64,000 nt of DNA from Sipunculus nudus (Eukaryota > Annelida > Sipuncula > Golfingiida > Sipunculidae): the NCBI GenBank assembly GCA_026874595.1, contig CM049308.1, positions 75,813,124 to 75,877,123 on the forward strand. The letters are read 5' to 3'. Within the stretch, counting starts at the first letter, position 1, and each line of letters opens with the position of its first letter. Made by a program: the position numbers and the translations under genes. Below, piece by piece: positions 1 to 9,130 of this stretch. Under the pieces are notes generated by a model that worked only from the letters and a program-made list of their open reading frames with translations, did not search any database and was not told the DNA's origin.

Positions 1-178
1 AAGTTTTGCTAAATATGTATTGCTCAAGCAGAGATTTTATTACCTTTGAAAGTAGGTTTTGACAAATCAAATGACTCATTGCATGTACATTGATATTTTT
101 AATAGGAAACCTCCTGTTTTTACACAGGAAGAAAGATGTGTGTACAGGAAAAAATTTAAATATATATGTGTATATATA

Positions 179-185
<7 letters not shown>

Positions 186-242
<57 letters not shown>
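186..242. repeat. (TA)n microsatellite
   Basis: Nearly pure TA dinucleotide tract. It produces a spurious Ile/Tyr ORF on the plus strand. Confidence 0.95.
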
Positions 243-244
<2 letters not shown>

Positions 245-245
<1 letters not shown>

Positions 246-390
246 CAGGGGTAAATCAAAGTTTGGAAAAGGGGAGGGTCCAATCTAGGAAGACTAATAA
301 GAGAGCCAATAATAAGGTCCCCTGCTCCAGAGTTTGAGGGGTCCAGGCCAGAAAAAAATAGTTTAAAATCCTGAAAAAAAGGTTGTTGCA
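245..390. mobile_element. Degenerate short inverted-repeat element (relative of the 10,954 MITE)
   Basis: A run of motifs (AGGGG near the start, GGAAAAGGGGAGGGTCCAA, GGGGTCCAGGCC, TTTAAAATCCTGAAAAAAAGG) matches in order those in the intact 186-bp element at 10,954-11,139. The terminal repeats are eroded here and the ends are approximate. Confidence 0.5.
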
Positions 391-1038
391 CGCTGAAATA
401 ACAATGTCGACAGTATATTCACATGTAACATCACGAAGGTTCACCAAATTATGTTTGTCCTCAGGCTGTCACTTTGACAGAAATAGGACAAAAAGAACTT
501 GCAATGTCTGTCAACTTTAGAGGGTCCTTATATGCATTGAATACGCAGACAGGACAGGAAAGTTTGTCCGTTGTCTGGGATAGTGAGTTGTCCACTTTAC
601 TGAGTTTACTTTAAACATAAAAAAGAGGCAAATTTGAAAGGACTGAGATTTAGTGTCCGCATTAGTGAGTTGTCCGCCTTACTGATATGTCCACAAGTAG
701 GAGTTCCACTGTACCTAAAAGGATTTGACATTATGGGGGGAATTTAGTAGCTGTACGAATATTTCTCTCATCCATGTTCTCTATCTGTCGGTTAATTACC
801 AAAGATTTAGTCTTTGATTGACCCCAGGTTACTGTCTGACATAGTAATTTATATCTGAGAAAATGATATTATTGGTAATAATATGATATAAAATAACATA
901 ATAAAAAATGAATAGTGGAGCTGGCTGGGCACCTGTTGGAGCAAGGTCTCTTAATGACAGAGAATGAAAGCCTTGTTTATAGTAAGAGTTAGGACACAAT
1001 AATAATGTTAACCCTCCACTTATAGATGACAAATGCAG
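391..1038. other. No gene seen; probably upstream intron of gene 1
   Basis: Non-coding AT-rich sequence with no long ORF. Because the first visible exon of gene 1 (1,285) begins inside a codon, the gene must have exons further upstream, so this stretch is most simply intronic. Confidence 0.4.
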
Positions 1039-1284
1039 GTGCTCCCGATCCTACATCCCAATCCTGCAGCCGGACACTCACCTCCTGTATGAGCACTATG
1101 AGAGGCTGGAGCTGCCCTCTGTTGGTACCTGAGGACACTATATTAATGATAACTCCATACTTTACAGGTGCCCCCTGATCCTCCAGCTTGACACCCAGCT
1201 CCTGTATGAGCACTATGAGAGACTGGAGCTGCCCTCTGTTGGTACCTGAGGACACTATATTAATGATAACTCCATACTTTACAG
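1039..1284 (+). repeat. Two tandem partial copies of the following exon's 5' part
   Basis: The acceptor and first ~66 bases of the exon at 1,285 appear twice before it, starting at 1,168 (117 bp upstream, nearly identical) and 1,039 (129 bp further upstream, more diverged). All three share CTGTATGAGCACTATGA and GAGCTGCC. Copies 1 and 2 then run into CTCTGTTGGTACCTGAGG instead of the rest of the exon. The following intron piece (TATTAATGATAACTCCATAC) is duplicated too. In the exon frame both short copies reach a TGA after about 27 codons, and their possible GT donors give an incompatible phase. They therefore look like pseudo-exons. Confidence 0.85.
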
Positions 1285-1504
1285 GTGCCCCCTGATCCTC
1301 CAGCTTGACACCCAGCTCCTGTATGAGCACTATGAAAGGCTTGAGCTGCCAGTCTGTATGCTGGCTTGTTTTCTGCTGCTGCCTGATGATGAGAAGAGGA
1401 CAGGGCTGGTACAGAAGCTGCTGGGGACTGGCTGTGAGATGCTGGTGCTGCAGCAGCTACAGGACTGGGCTGACAGGGGCTGGATCCTACCGATGGCTGA
1501 GCAG
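1285..1504 (+). CDS. Gene 1, internal coding exon (first visible), unrecognised protein
   Basis: Follows a TTTACAG acceptor and ends at GAGCAG before GTCTGT. One base completes a split codon, then 73 codons stay open. The translation starts CPLILQLDTQLLYEHYERLE and continues through a hydrophobic helix-like stretch (CMLACFLLLPDDE) to DWADRGWILPMAEQ. Leucine-rich amphipathic helices suggest part of an alpha-solenoid. I do not recognise the family; a large trafficking-type protein is only a guess. The end phase (0) matches the next exon at 2,531. Upstream exons lie outside the window or were not found. Confidence 0.75.
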
Positions 1505-1971
1505 GTCTGTACTTTAATCATTAACTGTCATGTTTATTTTATTTAACCAATTGTGAAAGCTAAGAGTCCTGAGCATATTACTATATAAACAATAATCCAA
1601 TGATAATTATTGATATCAATATATCTCTCTGTAGCTAAATGTAATTTTGTTATCATTGATCACCCATACCCACCCATTATTGATTTTAACATGTCTCTTT
1701 ACATAGCGATTGCTGTATTTAATATAGATGCAGGTTAATTTGATGAGGTTGGTGAAATACATATGAAAACTTGACAAAGGGATTTGAATCTAAATAATCA
1801 GAAGTGCAGTGAATCGATTGCCCAGTGAGAGTTTGTTTTATCTGGGAACCATTCCGTTCAGAACCATTATACATTTTTCTACCTGCCTGTCTCTCACCTA
1901 AACATTTTGTCAGAATGTAGTGTGCAAATATATTGGCAGGTATGGTAGCCATATTTCTGTATAATTTACAG
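1505..1971 (+). other. Gene 1 intron, unique part
   Basis: AT-rich intron sequence before the 51-bp array. Nothing else seen. Confidence 0.5.
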
Positions 1972-2530
1972 ATTGAGGATAAAGTTCACAAGCACATTGA
2001 CAGTTGTGTGGTGTATTTACAGATTGAGGATGTAGTATACAAGTACATTTACAGTTGTGTGGTCCATTAACATATTGAGGATGTGGTGTACAAGTTAGTT
2101 TAAAGCTGTGTGGTTTATTTACAGATTGAGGAAGTAGTTTGCAAGTACATTGGGAATAGTTTGGTTTATTTACAGGTTGAGGATGTAGTATTCAAGTACA
2201 TTTACAGCTGTATGGTTTATTTACAAATTGAGGATGTGATGTTCATGTACATTTACAGCTAAATGGACTATTTAATGATTGAGGATGTGTAGTACAAGTA
2301 CATTGACAGCTGTGATATTTATTTACAGACTGAGGATGTAATGTCCAAGTGCATTTACAGCTGTGTGGTTTATTTGCTTATTGAAGATGTAGTGTACATG
2401 TATATTACAGTTGTCTGGTTTATTTACAGATTAAGGATATAGTGTACAATAAATTGACAGCTGTGTGGTGTATTTATAGATTGAAGATGTAGTGTACAAT
2501 TACATTGACAGCTGTGTGGTTTATTTACAG
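1972..2530 (+). repeat. 51-bp tandem array of a splice acceptor plus exon start (11 copies before the real exon)
   Basis: Units begin at 1972, 2023, 2074, 2125, 2176, 2227, 2278, 2329, 2380, 2430 and 2480; the twelfth (2531) is the real exon. The unit reads ATTGAGGATGTAGTGTACAA, then a GTACATTGACAGCTGTGTGG-type segment and TTTATTTACAG, so each contains a pyrimidine-rich AG acceptor followed by the first ~13 codons of the exon. The period is 51 bp (17 codons) except units 10 and 11, where it is 50. Many units contain stops or frame shifts; unit 11 is open and in frame with the real exon. Confidence 0.93.
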
Positions 2531-2676
2531 ATTGAAGATGTAGTATTCAAGTACATTGACAGCTGTGGTAGCTATCATCTGTTACATGGGACACCTCACC
2601 TGAGGAAGTTTGTTCAACTCATGGTAGCACATGGCACCGTTGATGGCCTCCTGGTATTTGGTGTTAAAAATCACAG
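2531..2676 (+). CDS. Gene 1, coding exon
   Basis: Acceptor TTTATTTACAG, donor CACAG/GTACTG. It has 48 codons plus two bases. The translation begins IEDVVFKYIDSC and continues GSYHLLHGTPHLRKFVQLM to LLVFGVKNHR. It is the last unit of the 51-bp array followed by unique coding sequence. Entering at phase 0 it matches the exon ending at 1,504; it leaves two bases that join the A at 3,121 to form an Arg codon. Use of the unit-11 acceptor at 2,480 would add 17 residues in frame without a stop. Confidence 0.78.
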
Positions 2677-3120
2677 GTACTGATGCTTTTGTCTGTTATT
2701 TCCAGCTCTCTGCATGGTATAAGATTCAGTGAATGTCACTGCATGCAAGCACAGCTAATTTAACCTTATAATTATGCCTGACTTAATGAATTTTAATATT
2801 TTATAGTCAAATCCAGTTGTGTCAGAAGTCAATGGAACAAACAAGGAACCTTATCTCATCCAATATTCAACCAAAGCAAGATTTATAGGGTAATATTATG
2901 TCTGAACCTTTGGCATATTAAAATCTATTTTGACACAAGTTTTAACTGTTTTTAGTGTTTTCAAGTAAGACTAATATATGATCAGGCATCACATTCAGAA
3001 AACTCTGAGATGAAGTACAAGGTTTCATACACCCTGATTATTAGCATTACATATTTAAGTTTGGCAAGTAACTTCAAACTCTCCAGATGTCAATATTTCA
3101 AGATACTTTGACTCTTACAG
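2677..3120 (+). other. Gene 1 intron
   Basis: AT-rich, bounded by GTACTG and CTCTTACAG. Nothing else seen. Confidence 0.6.
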
Positions 3121-3226
3121 ACTGGAAGAGAGCGTACATCTGTTCACCATGTACTGTGAGTCTCACCCAGAGGTGCTGGAGAAGCTGGGAGCTATCACTG
3201 AAGAAGACCCACTGCAACTGCTGCAG
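3121..3226 (+). CDS. Gene 1, coding exon
   Basis: Acceptor GACTCTTACAG, donor CTGCAG/GTTAGG. One base completes the Arg codon, then 35 codons: LEESVHLFTMYCESHPEVLE, KLGAITEEDPLQLLQ. Acidic/leucine helices like its neighbours. Phase 0 at its end matches the terminal exon at 7,631. Confidence 0.78.
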
Positions 3227-3449
3227 GTTAGGCCTTGTACAGCTTAACTACCTTCTCAGTAACTTCATAAGATATATTTTCTCAACAAAGTTTTTTGGGG
3301 CCTTGCACTGTCATCTTGATACAAAAAGTGCTCTGTGCTTCTGTAGTAATGGATTTGATATTTTATTTATTATAAATTATTCAAATTGTTCAATTCTTGT
3401 ATCAGAGCTTATAAACTTCTTTATTATAAATAATGAAAATCCAGGTTGA

Positions 3450-4385
3450 GCTAAGTTTTTAGCCCTCAGCCCTTAGGCTGATGGGCTATTGTCATAACCC
3501 AAGCTGTCCGTCCGTCCGGTGTCCGTTAACTTTTACCTTGTGAGCGGGATATCTTGAAAAGGATCCACCGTCAGAATTTTATTTCCTCGGTAAAGATGTA
3601 TATCGACAAAATCTCGGTCAAGTTCGAAGATGGGTGACCTTGACCTATTTTTCTACATTTTAGAGCTGATTATAGAAAAACACTTAGATGCTTCTTACTC
3701 AGGAACCACTTGGTGGATTTTCACAAAACTTACTATGATTATTGGGACTGATAGTCTGTACCTGCTTCACAAGTTTGGTAGCGCCACCTACAATTTATGA
3801 TTTTTAATGAATTTTTATCGGATTTTTCAACTTTGGGCTTGTGAGTGGGGATATCTCTAAAAGGATTCACCGTAGGAATTTTATTTTTTCGGTGAAGATG
3901 TAAATTGACAAAATCTAGGTCAAGTTCAAAGATGGGTGACCTTGACCTATTTTTCTACGTTTTAGAGCTGATTATAGAAAAAACATTTAGAAGCTTATTT
4001 CTCAGGAACCATTGGGTGGATTTTCACAATACTTACTATGATCATAGGGACTCATGGTCTGTAACTGCTGCACAAGTTTGGGGGCGCCACCTGCAATTTC
4101 TGATTTTTAATGAATTTTTCTTGGATTTTTCAACTTTGGCCTTGTGAGCAGGATATCTCTAAAAGGATTCACAATAGGAATTTTATTTCTTTGGTGAAGA
4201 TGTATATCGACAAAATCTAGGTCAAGTTTGAAGATGGGTGACCTTGACCTACTTTTCAAGGTCACAGAGCTTATAATAGAATAAAACTTAGAAGCTTATT
4301 TTTCAGGAAGCATTTGGTGGATTGTTATGAATCATGGTACATACCTCTCCATTTTAAATTTATAACTGAGACATGTACAGATATA
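3450..4385. repeat. Dispersed repeat family A with internal ~300-bp tandem units
   Basis: Begins with a hairpin-like end (TAGCCCTCAGCC ... GGCTGATGGGCTATTGTC) and GTCCGTCCGTCCGG. It then has three units of about 300 bp, each with TTGTGAGCGGGATATCT-like, GACAAAATCTAGGTCAAG-like and GATGGGTGACCTTGACC segments. The same family occurs in opposite orientation at 59,443-60,122. It lies in the last intron of gene 1. No ORF suggests a transposase, so it is non-autonomous or satellite-like. Confidence 0.85.
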
Positions 4386-5058
4386 CATCCATGTGAGAAC
4401 AGATATTTAGTACTTGTAACTATTACCACCTCTACCGTAGATCCGCGTTTTGCCGCCGCGGCCATAAAATAAGTTTCCAGCCAAAAATCCTGACTAATAT
4501 TTCTCGACAAGGGATGCGGCTATAAAACGCAGGTTAGGCTAAATTCAAACATGTACAAGTGACTCGACGGCCCGCCGAGGCGCAATGGGCGATAATAGGC
4601 TGAGGAAGAAGTGAATACTGAGAACGTATAGGTAATGATACTGCATATTTATATATTAATTTTATTCATTATTAATTTTATAAAATGTAAAATTGATATT
4701 TTAAAAAGGCTTATATGTAATATAAAAATTTTCTGAGTCAGTCATAAACCACGGCAATTGTCACGCAATGATTGATAAAAGATCGATATTCACTCGCCAA
4801 ATTATGCATTCTATCAAGACTAACGGTTATACCTATATTTGAGTATGGCTGCAATATCGGTAAAACATTATTTTAAGATATTTCTTGAACATATCATTTC
4901 TTTTCAAATAAACTGTAAAACAAAAGATAACCGAAGACCATACGTTCTTCGGCAATTAAACCTGCGTTCACGTTCAGATACTTCTTCGTTGATCACACTG
5001 TCAATAGATGGCGCTCAAAGGTCATAACCTCACCAGCTAGTTCCGTAATCTTTAAATA

Positions 5059-6378
5059 CTGTAGATTCAGATAATATCGTGGGCTTAAAATTTCGTGGTT
5101 TTTGTACAAAACGCATATCATTGAATTCATGGAAAGACAAAGAAAACTTTAGGAAATTATGTTTATTAATACCTTCATTTGCGCAAGGAAGACGAGCCCG
5201 ACATACACAGGTGGTTCAGCTTTGATGCTTATCATACGGTGCGCCTGTACCGCGGTCATTCAGGTTAGTGTTGAACTAACAAGCTCCGCCCGACCGAGTC
5301 TAACCAAGAATTAATCAGCCGTGACCGGCACGTGCCGGCCGATACATCGGCTATTAGTTATAACACCCGATCACACCACATAGACAGAAAACATAAATCA
5401 CTTAACCAGAGGAAAAATGAAACGGGACCGTCCACATGAAGGTTTTTAAGTTTTTTTAAATCTAGGCGGTAGTCACATGTGGCGCCTGTAAATCCCGGAC
5501 GGGGCGGTGAGACGAGACACGGTTCGTTCGTCATTCATCATGTCAACTATATATGGAGATTACAAAGAAATAATTTGCATAATAGTATTCTGTGACGCTT
5601 ACTTACGCTAAAATATATGTACAACTATCGGCAATATTCGGAAGAACTATCGCCTGCATATATTATCAATGGCTCACTGTTATGCACGCAACTGTTGTTG
5701 CAATATTCGGAATAGGTGTTCTTTTGCGTCCCGCGGTAATTGCGGTAATGCAAAGAGTTTACACGGCCCTTGTCTTTAAGGCCAATAGGTAGCGTAAGTC
5801 TCTTTTAATCTCTATTGAAAGAAGGTTGAAAAGGACGGTTCCGAAAAAGCCGTGCCTCGGTAGCTGTAGTTACGAACATTGGAACTTGTGTACCATTCTT
5901 GGCGTGTTAGAACTACCGCTTTGCGCGACAGAAATGTGGTTCTGTTCTTGAATTTTTCACCCGAAATGTTGAGGAAATTTGGGGATACGTTTTCAGTTTA
6001 AATTATACTTTGATATTGTTTTGTTGTAAACATATAAGGGGGCCGTGTTTGTTCGATGTTAGGGGAAATAATTTGATTGACAAAAAGAATATTTATAAAT
6101 CCCATATTTTAATAGTAATTTACAAAAAAGCAATTCGGTGCATTTAATAAATGTATCAAAGACAATAATAAAACAGTAGTAAACAATTGTTGTATCTTTA
6201 TTGAAAATCAGCCAGCGGTAACAATTATATATATAAAGTCGACCACCAGCTACCGTTAGGATTCCGTTTATCCTCTGACCGTGTGATTTTTTGATCGTTG
6301 GAATCATGAATTCGTGGATTATCTTGATCCACGAAAACCACGAAAATAAAATCCCAACTAATATTTCTGATTCTACAG
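5059..6378. mobile_element. 1.32-kb inverted-repeat element nested inside the 4,435-7,301 element
   Basis: The left end CTGTAGATTCAGATAATAT matches the reverse complement of the right end (CTGTAGAATCAGAAATATTA) with few changes. TA flanks both ends (5,057-5,058 and 6,379-6,380). Internal motifs such as TTTCGTGGTTTTTG near the left and CCACGAAAACCACGAAAA near the right continue the inverted similarity. No transposase is visible, so it is non-autonomous. Confidence 0.8.
5669..5779 (+). CDS. Possible short cysteine-rich ORF inside the nested element (speculative)
   Basis: ATG to TAA, 36 residues, starting MAHCYARNCCCNIRNRC. It has seven Cys in 36 residues and several Arg/Asn. No signal peptide and no recognised family. 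It could be a chance ORF, or an eroded fragment of an exon picked up by the transposon. There is no evidence of expression. Confidence 0.12.
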   Translation: MAHCYARNCCCNIRNRCSFASRGNCGNAKSLHGPCL

Positions 6379-6396
6379 TATGGCACACTTTGCTAG

Positions 6397-6875
6397 CAGA
6401 CGGTTCGGGCACCAGTGTGTATATATTATGATCAGCAGGACCCTGGGAGTACGCGTAAAGGCTCGACGCGGGATTCGCTTATTCAAAGGTTTTGTCAAGG
6501 TTGTTAATTGACCGACGTTGTATAGAGTGTAAATAAAAGCCATCACAAAGAGTCCCGTTGGCTTTGATATCCCATTGAAGTTTAATTAGCCAGGGTAAAG
6601 GCGCAAGATACACCAAGGCCCGCTAGTTCCGTAATCATTTTATGTGGCATCTTTTGCCGGTTGACGGTTCGGACACCATTTTGCATATATTATGATCAGC
6701 ACAACCCGAGGTGTTCTGGAAATATGATCACCGACGAATGTGTCGTTTATTTAAATGTTTTGTTGTTAAATGACCGACGATGTATAATGTCTAAATAATA
6801 TTTAAACTACAGTCGTCCCATACAATGCTTTGATGCCTCATTGAACTTTAATTAGCCAAGTTAAAGGCGCAAGAT
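6397..6875 (+). repeat. Direct duplication inside the 2.87-kb element
   Basis: Two diverged copies, about 6,397-6,610 and 6,655-6,875. They share TATATTATGATCAGCA, TGACCGACG-TGTATA, CATTGAA-TTTAATTAGCCA and TTAAAGGCGCAAGAT-like blocks in the same order. Confidence 0.7.
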
Positions 6876-7630
6876 TCTTCGGCATTCAGTAATGTGTCAA
6901 ATTAATTTCGTAGCCCTACTAGAATTCGTCTTGGATGAGTCGTTATAAACCAAACAAATTGTCATCTATTCTAATCGGATAGATCAGGCGGTTTAACCAA
7001 TTAATTAAATTAATTAATTAGCCAAGCAACATACACAGTTGCAACTGTTTCCCAAAACTGTAATGCCTGACCGCATATCAGCATACCGCTGCGTACCTAG
7101 CTGCAGCCTAGCGTTTAAGAAAGAACCTTTTTTCGTTGTGTTCCCATACCTCACCCGGCAATGGAACGTGATGAGAATGTGGTGCGGCCATTAAGTAAGG
7201 TTTTGGGAATTTTTTACTCCAGTGAAGGAGCCTTCCAGATAATTTACGAACATGGGGTGCGGCCATTAGACGACGTGCGGCGGCAAAACGCGGATCTACG
7301 GTAAACACTGTTCTTTTGGCTGAGGGCTTTTGTCAGCTTCTGCTGATATTCTAGTTCCTTGTTTATACCATCTTTCATTATTACTCTCACCAAATAGTAC
7401 ATGTTTTCACCCTTGTTTGTTGTTTACATGTTTCCTGTTCTTAGGATTTCAAAAAAAATGTACTGAACCAGATTCAATACAATTTTGTGCAAATGTGGAA
7501 CATGGGCAAGGGAATTCCCCATGGAATTTCAGTGTAGCTATGGATAAAGCAGCACTCCACTAGGATTGTATTGCCTTGACACATACTGAGTGCAATTCTT
7601 ATTATAAATAAATGAGTTTTGTTGTTCCAG

Positions 7631-7771
7631 CTGTACCTGCAGCATGTCATCACAGAAGACCTGACGGAATATTTCCCTGAACCAGAGCCTGAGCCAGAAG
7701 AGACAGAAGCTACACATGATATAAGTTACAGCCAGCAGTCACTAGATGGCAGCAGCTACCTGGAGGGATAA
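7631..7771 (+). CDS. Gene 1, terminal coding exon
   Basis: Acceptor TTGTTCCAG; 46 codons and TAA. The translation runs LYLQHVITEDLTEYF, then an acidic Pro-Glu repeat (PEPEPEPEE), ending SLDGSSYLEG. It continues the helical, leucine-rich style of the upstream exons and finishes with a low-complexity acidic tail, typical of a protein C-terminus. Together the visible exons encode about 203 C-terminal residues. The family remains unidentified. Confidence 0.75.
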   Translation: MYLQHVITEDLTEYFPEPEPEPEETEATHDISYSQQSLDGSSYLEG

Positions 7772-9130
7772 ACTGTAGTTCCCACAACTAGTGTGTAGGG
7801 CATGATGTCCCAGTTTTATTATCCCTGAGGACCTGAAGCCATAAATCTTACCACATTCCTGCAGAAAAAAAAAAACGCATGTGATATGTTTAGACCTTAT
7901 TGTTTCAACAAGGAGGATACAGATGCAGAGCTCGACTTTGCCATTCATTAATGAGAGCTGGATACAGACATTCAGTCGTCAGTTAAGAATTGGCGATCTG
8001 GGTATGTGAGAAATGTTGTCTACTTTGTTTACACAACATGTACACCGTGACAAGAAAACTTGTGTATATCTGTACAGTACAGGAAATATTTACCAGAAAG
8101 ATGATAACCAGTGGAATACTTAAAGATTTCACAGACTTATGAATGAAACAATATCCACAATGTTTGTGGTCATGGCTTACATGTTAAAAGTTCTGGTACA
8201 TTTTTATACTCAAAACTGTTTACTTCAGTTTTGTCTACCAGACCTGGGGATGCTTTGCATGTAATTTATAGTTGCTGAAAGTGAAACCAGAAGTTGCCAG
8301 ATCATACCATGTATTTTTCAGTCTTTATATGACAATTGATAAATATGTCATAGAAGGAAGCTTATCGAGAGGCCTGATAGGCTGATATATTAGGAACCAC
8401 AGGTGAACCTGTGTTAATCTCCGCTTCTCACGGAACAGTTATACACGGCAGTTGTCCTTTATCTTCTTTCGTTTTACCTGCTGCTTTGTATAGCAGAGTT
8501 CTCTTAGTTACACCACCAGTGCTGCCATAGAGGAAAGACATAATCAGATCAATGAAAGTGTGGTATCACTTATGCATCCAGATCCAAATTTTAAACGTGC
8601 GACACCCACTCTCGTTGGTCTGATTCTTGGCCCTGTGCCAGAACTGGTGTATTCAAATGGTGTAAAATTTGGAGCTGGATGCACAATGCGGTACCACACT
8701 GTCATTGATCTTATTACAGTTTGATGCTCTGTGCCAAGAGAACCTTGCTTAAAGCAGCAGTTAAAACAAAGGATACCTGGGATGACTGTAGTGAATGACG
8801 GCTGCATGAGGAGCGTAGGGTTAATCTTAGGATAGGAAGGCCATGTCCGTCTGAATGTTCGCAAACTCAACTGAGGCATTTTGTTCAGCTGTTTTGTGTT
8901 ACACATAAAATTTAAAATAATTGCTGTTGGTGATATAGACTTATTATGAACTTCTTGTACAGTGTAGGTAAGTTATATAAATATATTATTTATGTTGGTT
9001 ATTTGTAGTAAGGTATGATTGGATTAATTCTACTGTTTGTAAGAGTTTAACAGGTCATGCGTCTATTCCAGTTTAACATTTATCTGACACTGAACCAAAA
9101 TCAAAAGACTCACTGTATGGAAGAATAAAA
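7772..9130 (+). other. Probable 3'UTR of gene 1
   Basis: No coding signal. A possible AATAAA lies near 9,124. The 3' end is not determinable from sequence alone. Confidence 0.35.
8430..8525. repeat. Dispersed repeat shared with 41,920-42,020
   Basis: CTTCGTTTTACCTGCTGCTT followed by an AGTTCTCTTAGTT-like segment, preceded by a GTTATACAC block, matches the order and sequence at 41,920-42,020 (CTTCGTTTTAACCGCTGCTT and so on). Element type unknown. Confidence 0.55.

Larger units (their letters stand above)
4435..7301. mobile_element. 2.87-kb inverted-repeat DNA transposon, non-autonomous, TA target duplication
   Basis: The left end CCGTAGATCCGCGTTTTGCC is an exact inverted copy of the right end GGCAAAACGCGGATCTACGG, and the match continues into GCCGC. 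Both ends are flanked by TA (4,433-4,434 and 7,302-7,303), as expected for a TA target-site duplication. A GCGGCC/GGCCGC motif recurs subterminally. No transposase ORF is visible. A second element (5,059-6,378) is nested inside. A related ~215-bp segment is present twice, near 6,397-6,610 and 6,655-6,875. The superfamily is not assignable from TA and the ends alone. Confidence 0.88.

Noticed and set aside
59-337. 92-codon ORF with poly Tyr-Ile
   Set aside because: It is the translation of a TA microsatellite.
1039-1130. Real coding exon ending at GTTG/GTACCTGAG
   Set aside because: The phase left (one base) does not fit the next exon, which needs two; the in-frame continuation hits a TGA.
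1972-2581. CRISPR-like array
   Set aside because: Adjacent units without spacers, in an intron of a eukaryotic gene; it is a tandem minisatellite.
7108-7308. 66-codon minus-strand ORF
   Set aside because: It lies in the terminal region of the 2.87-kb element and reads through the inverted repeat; no protein family features.
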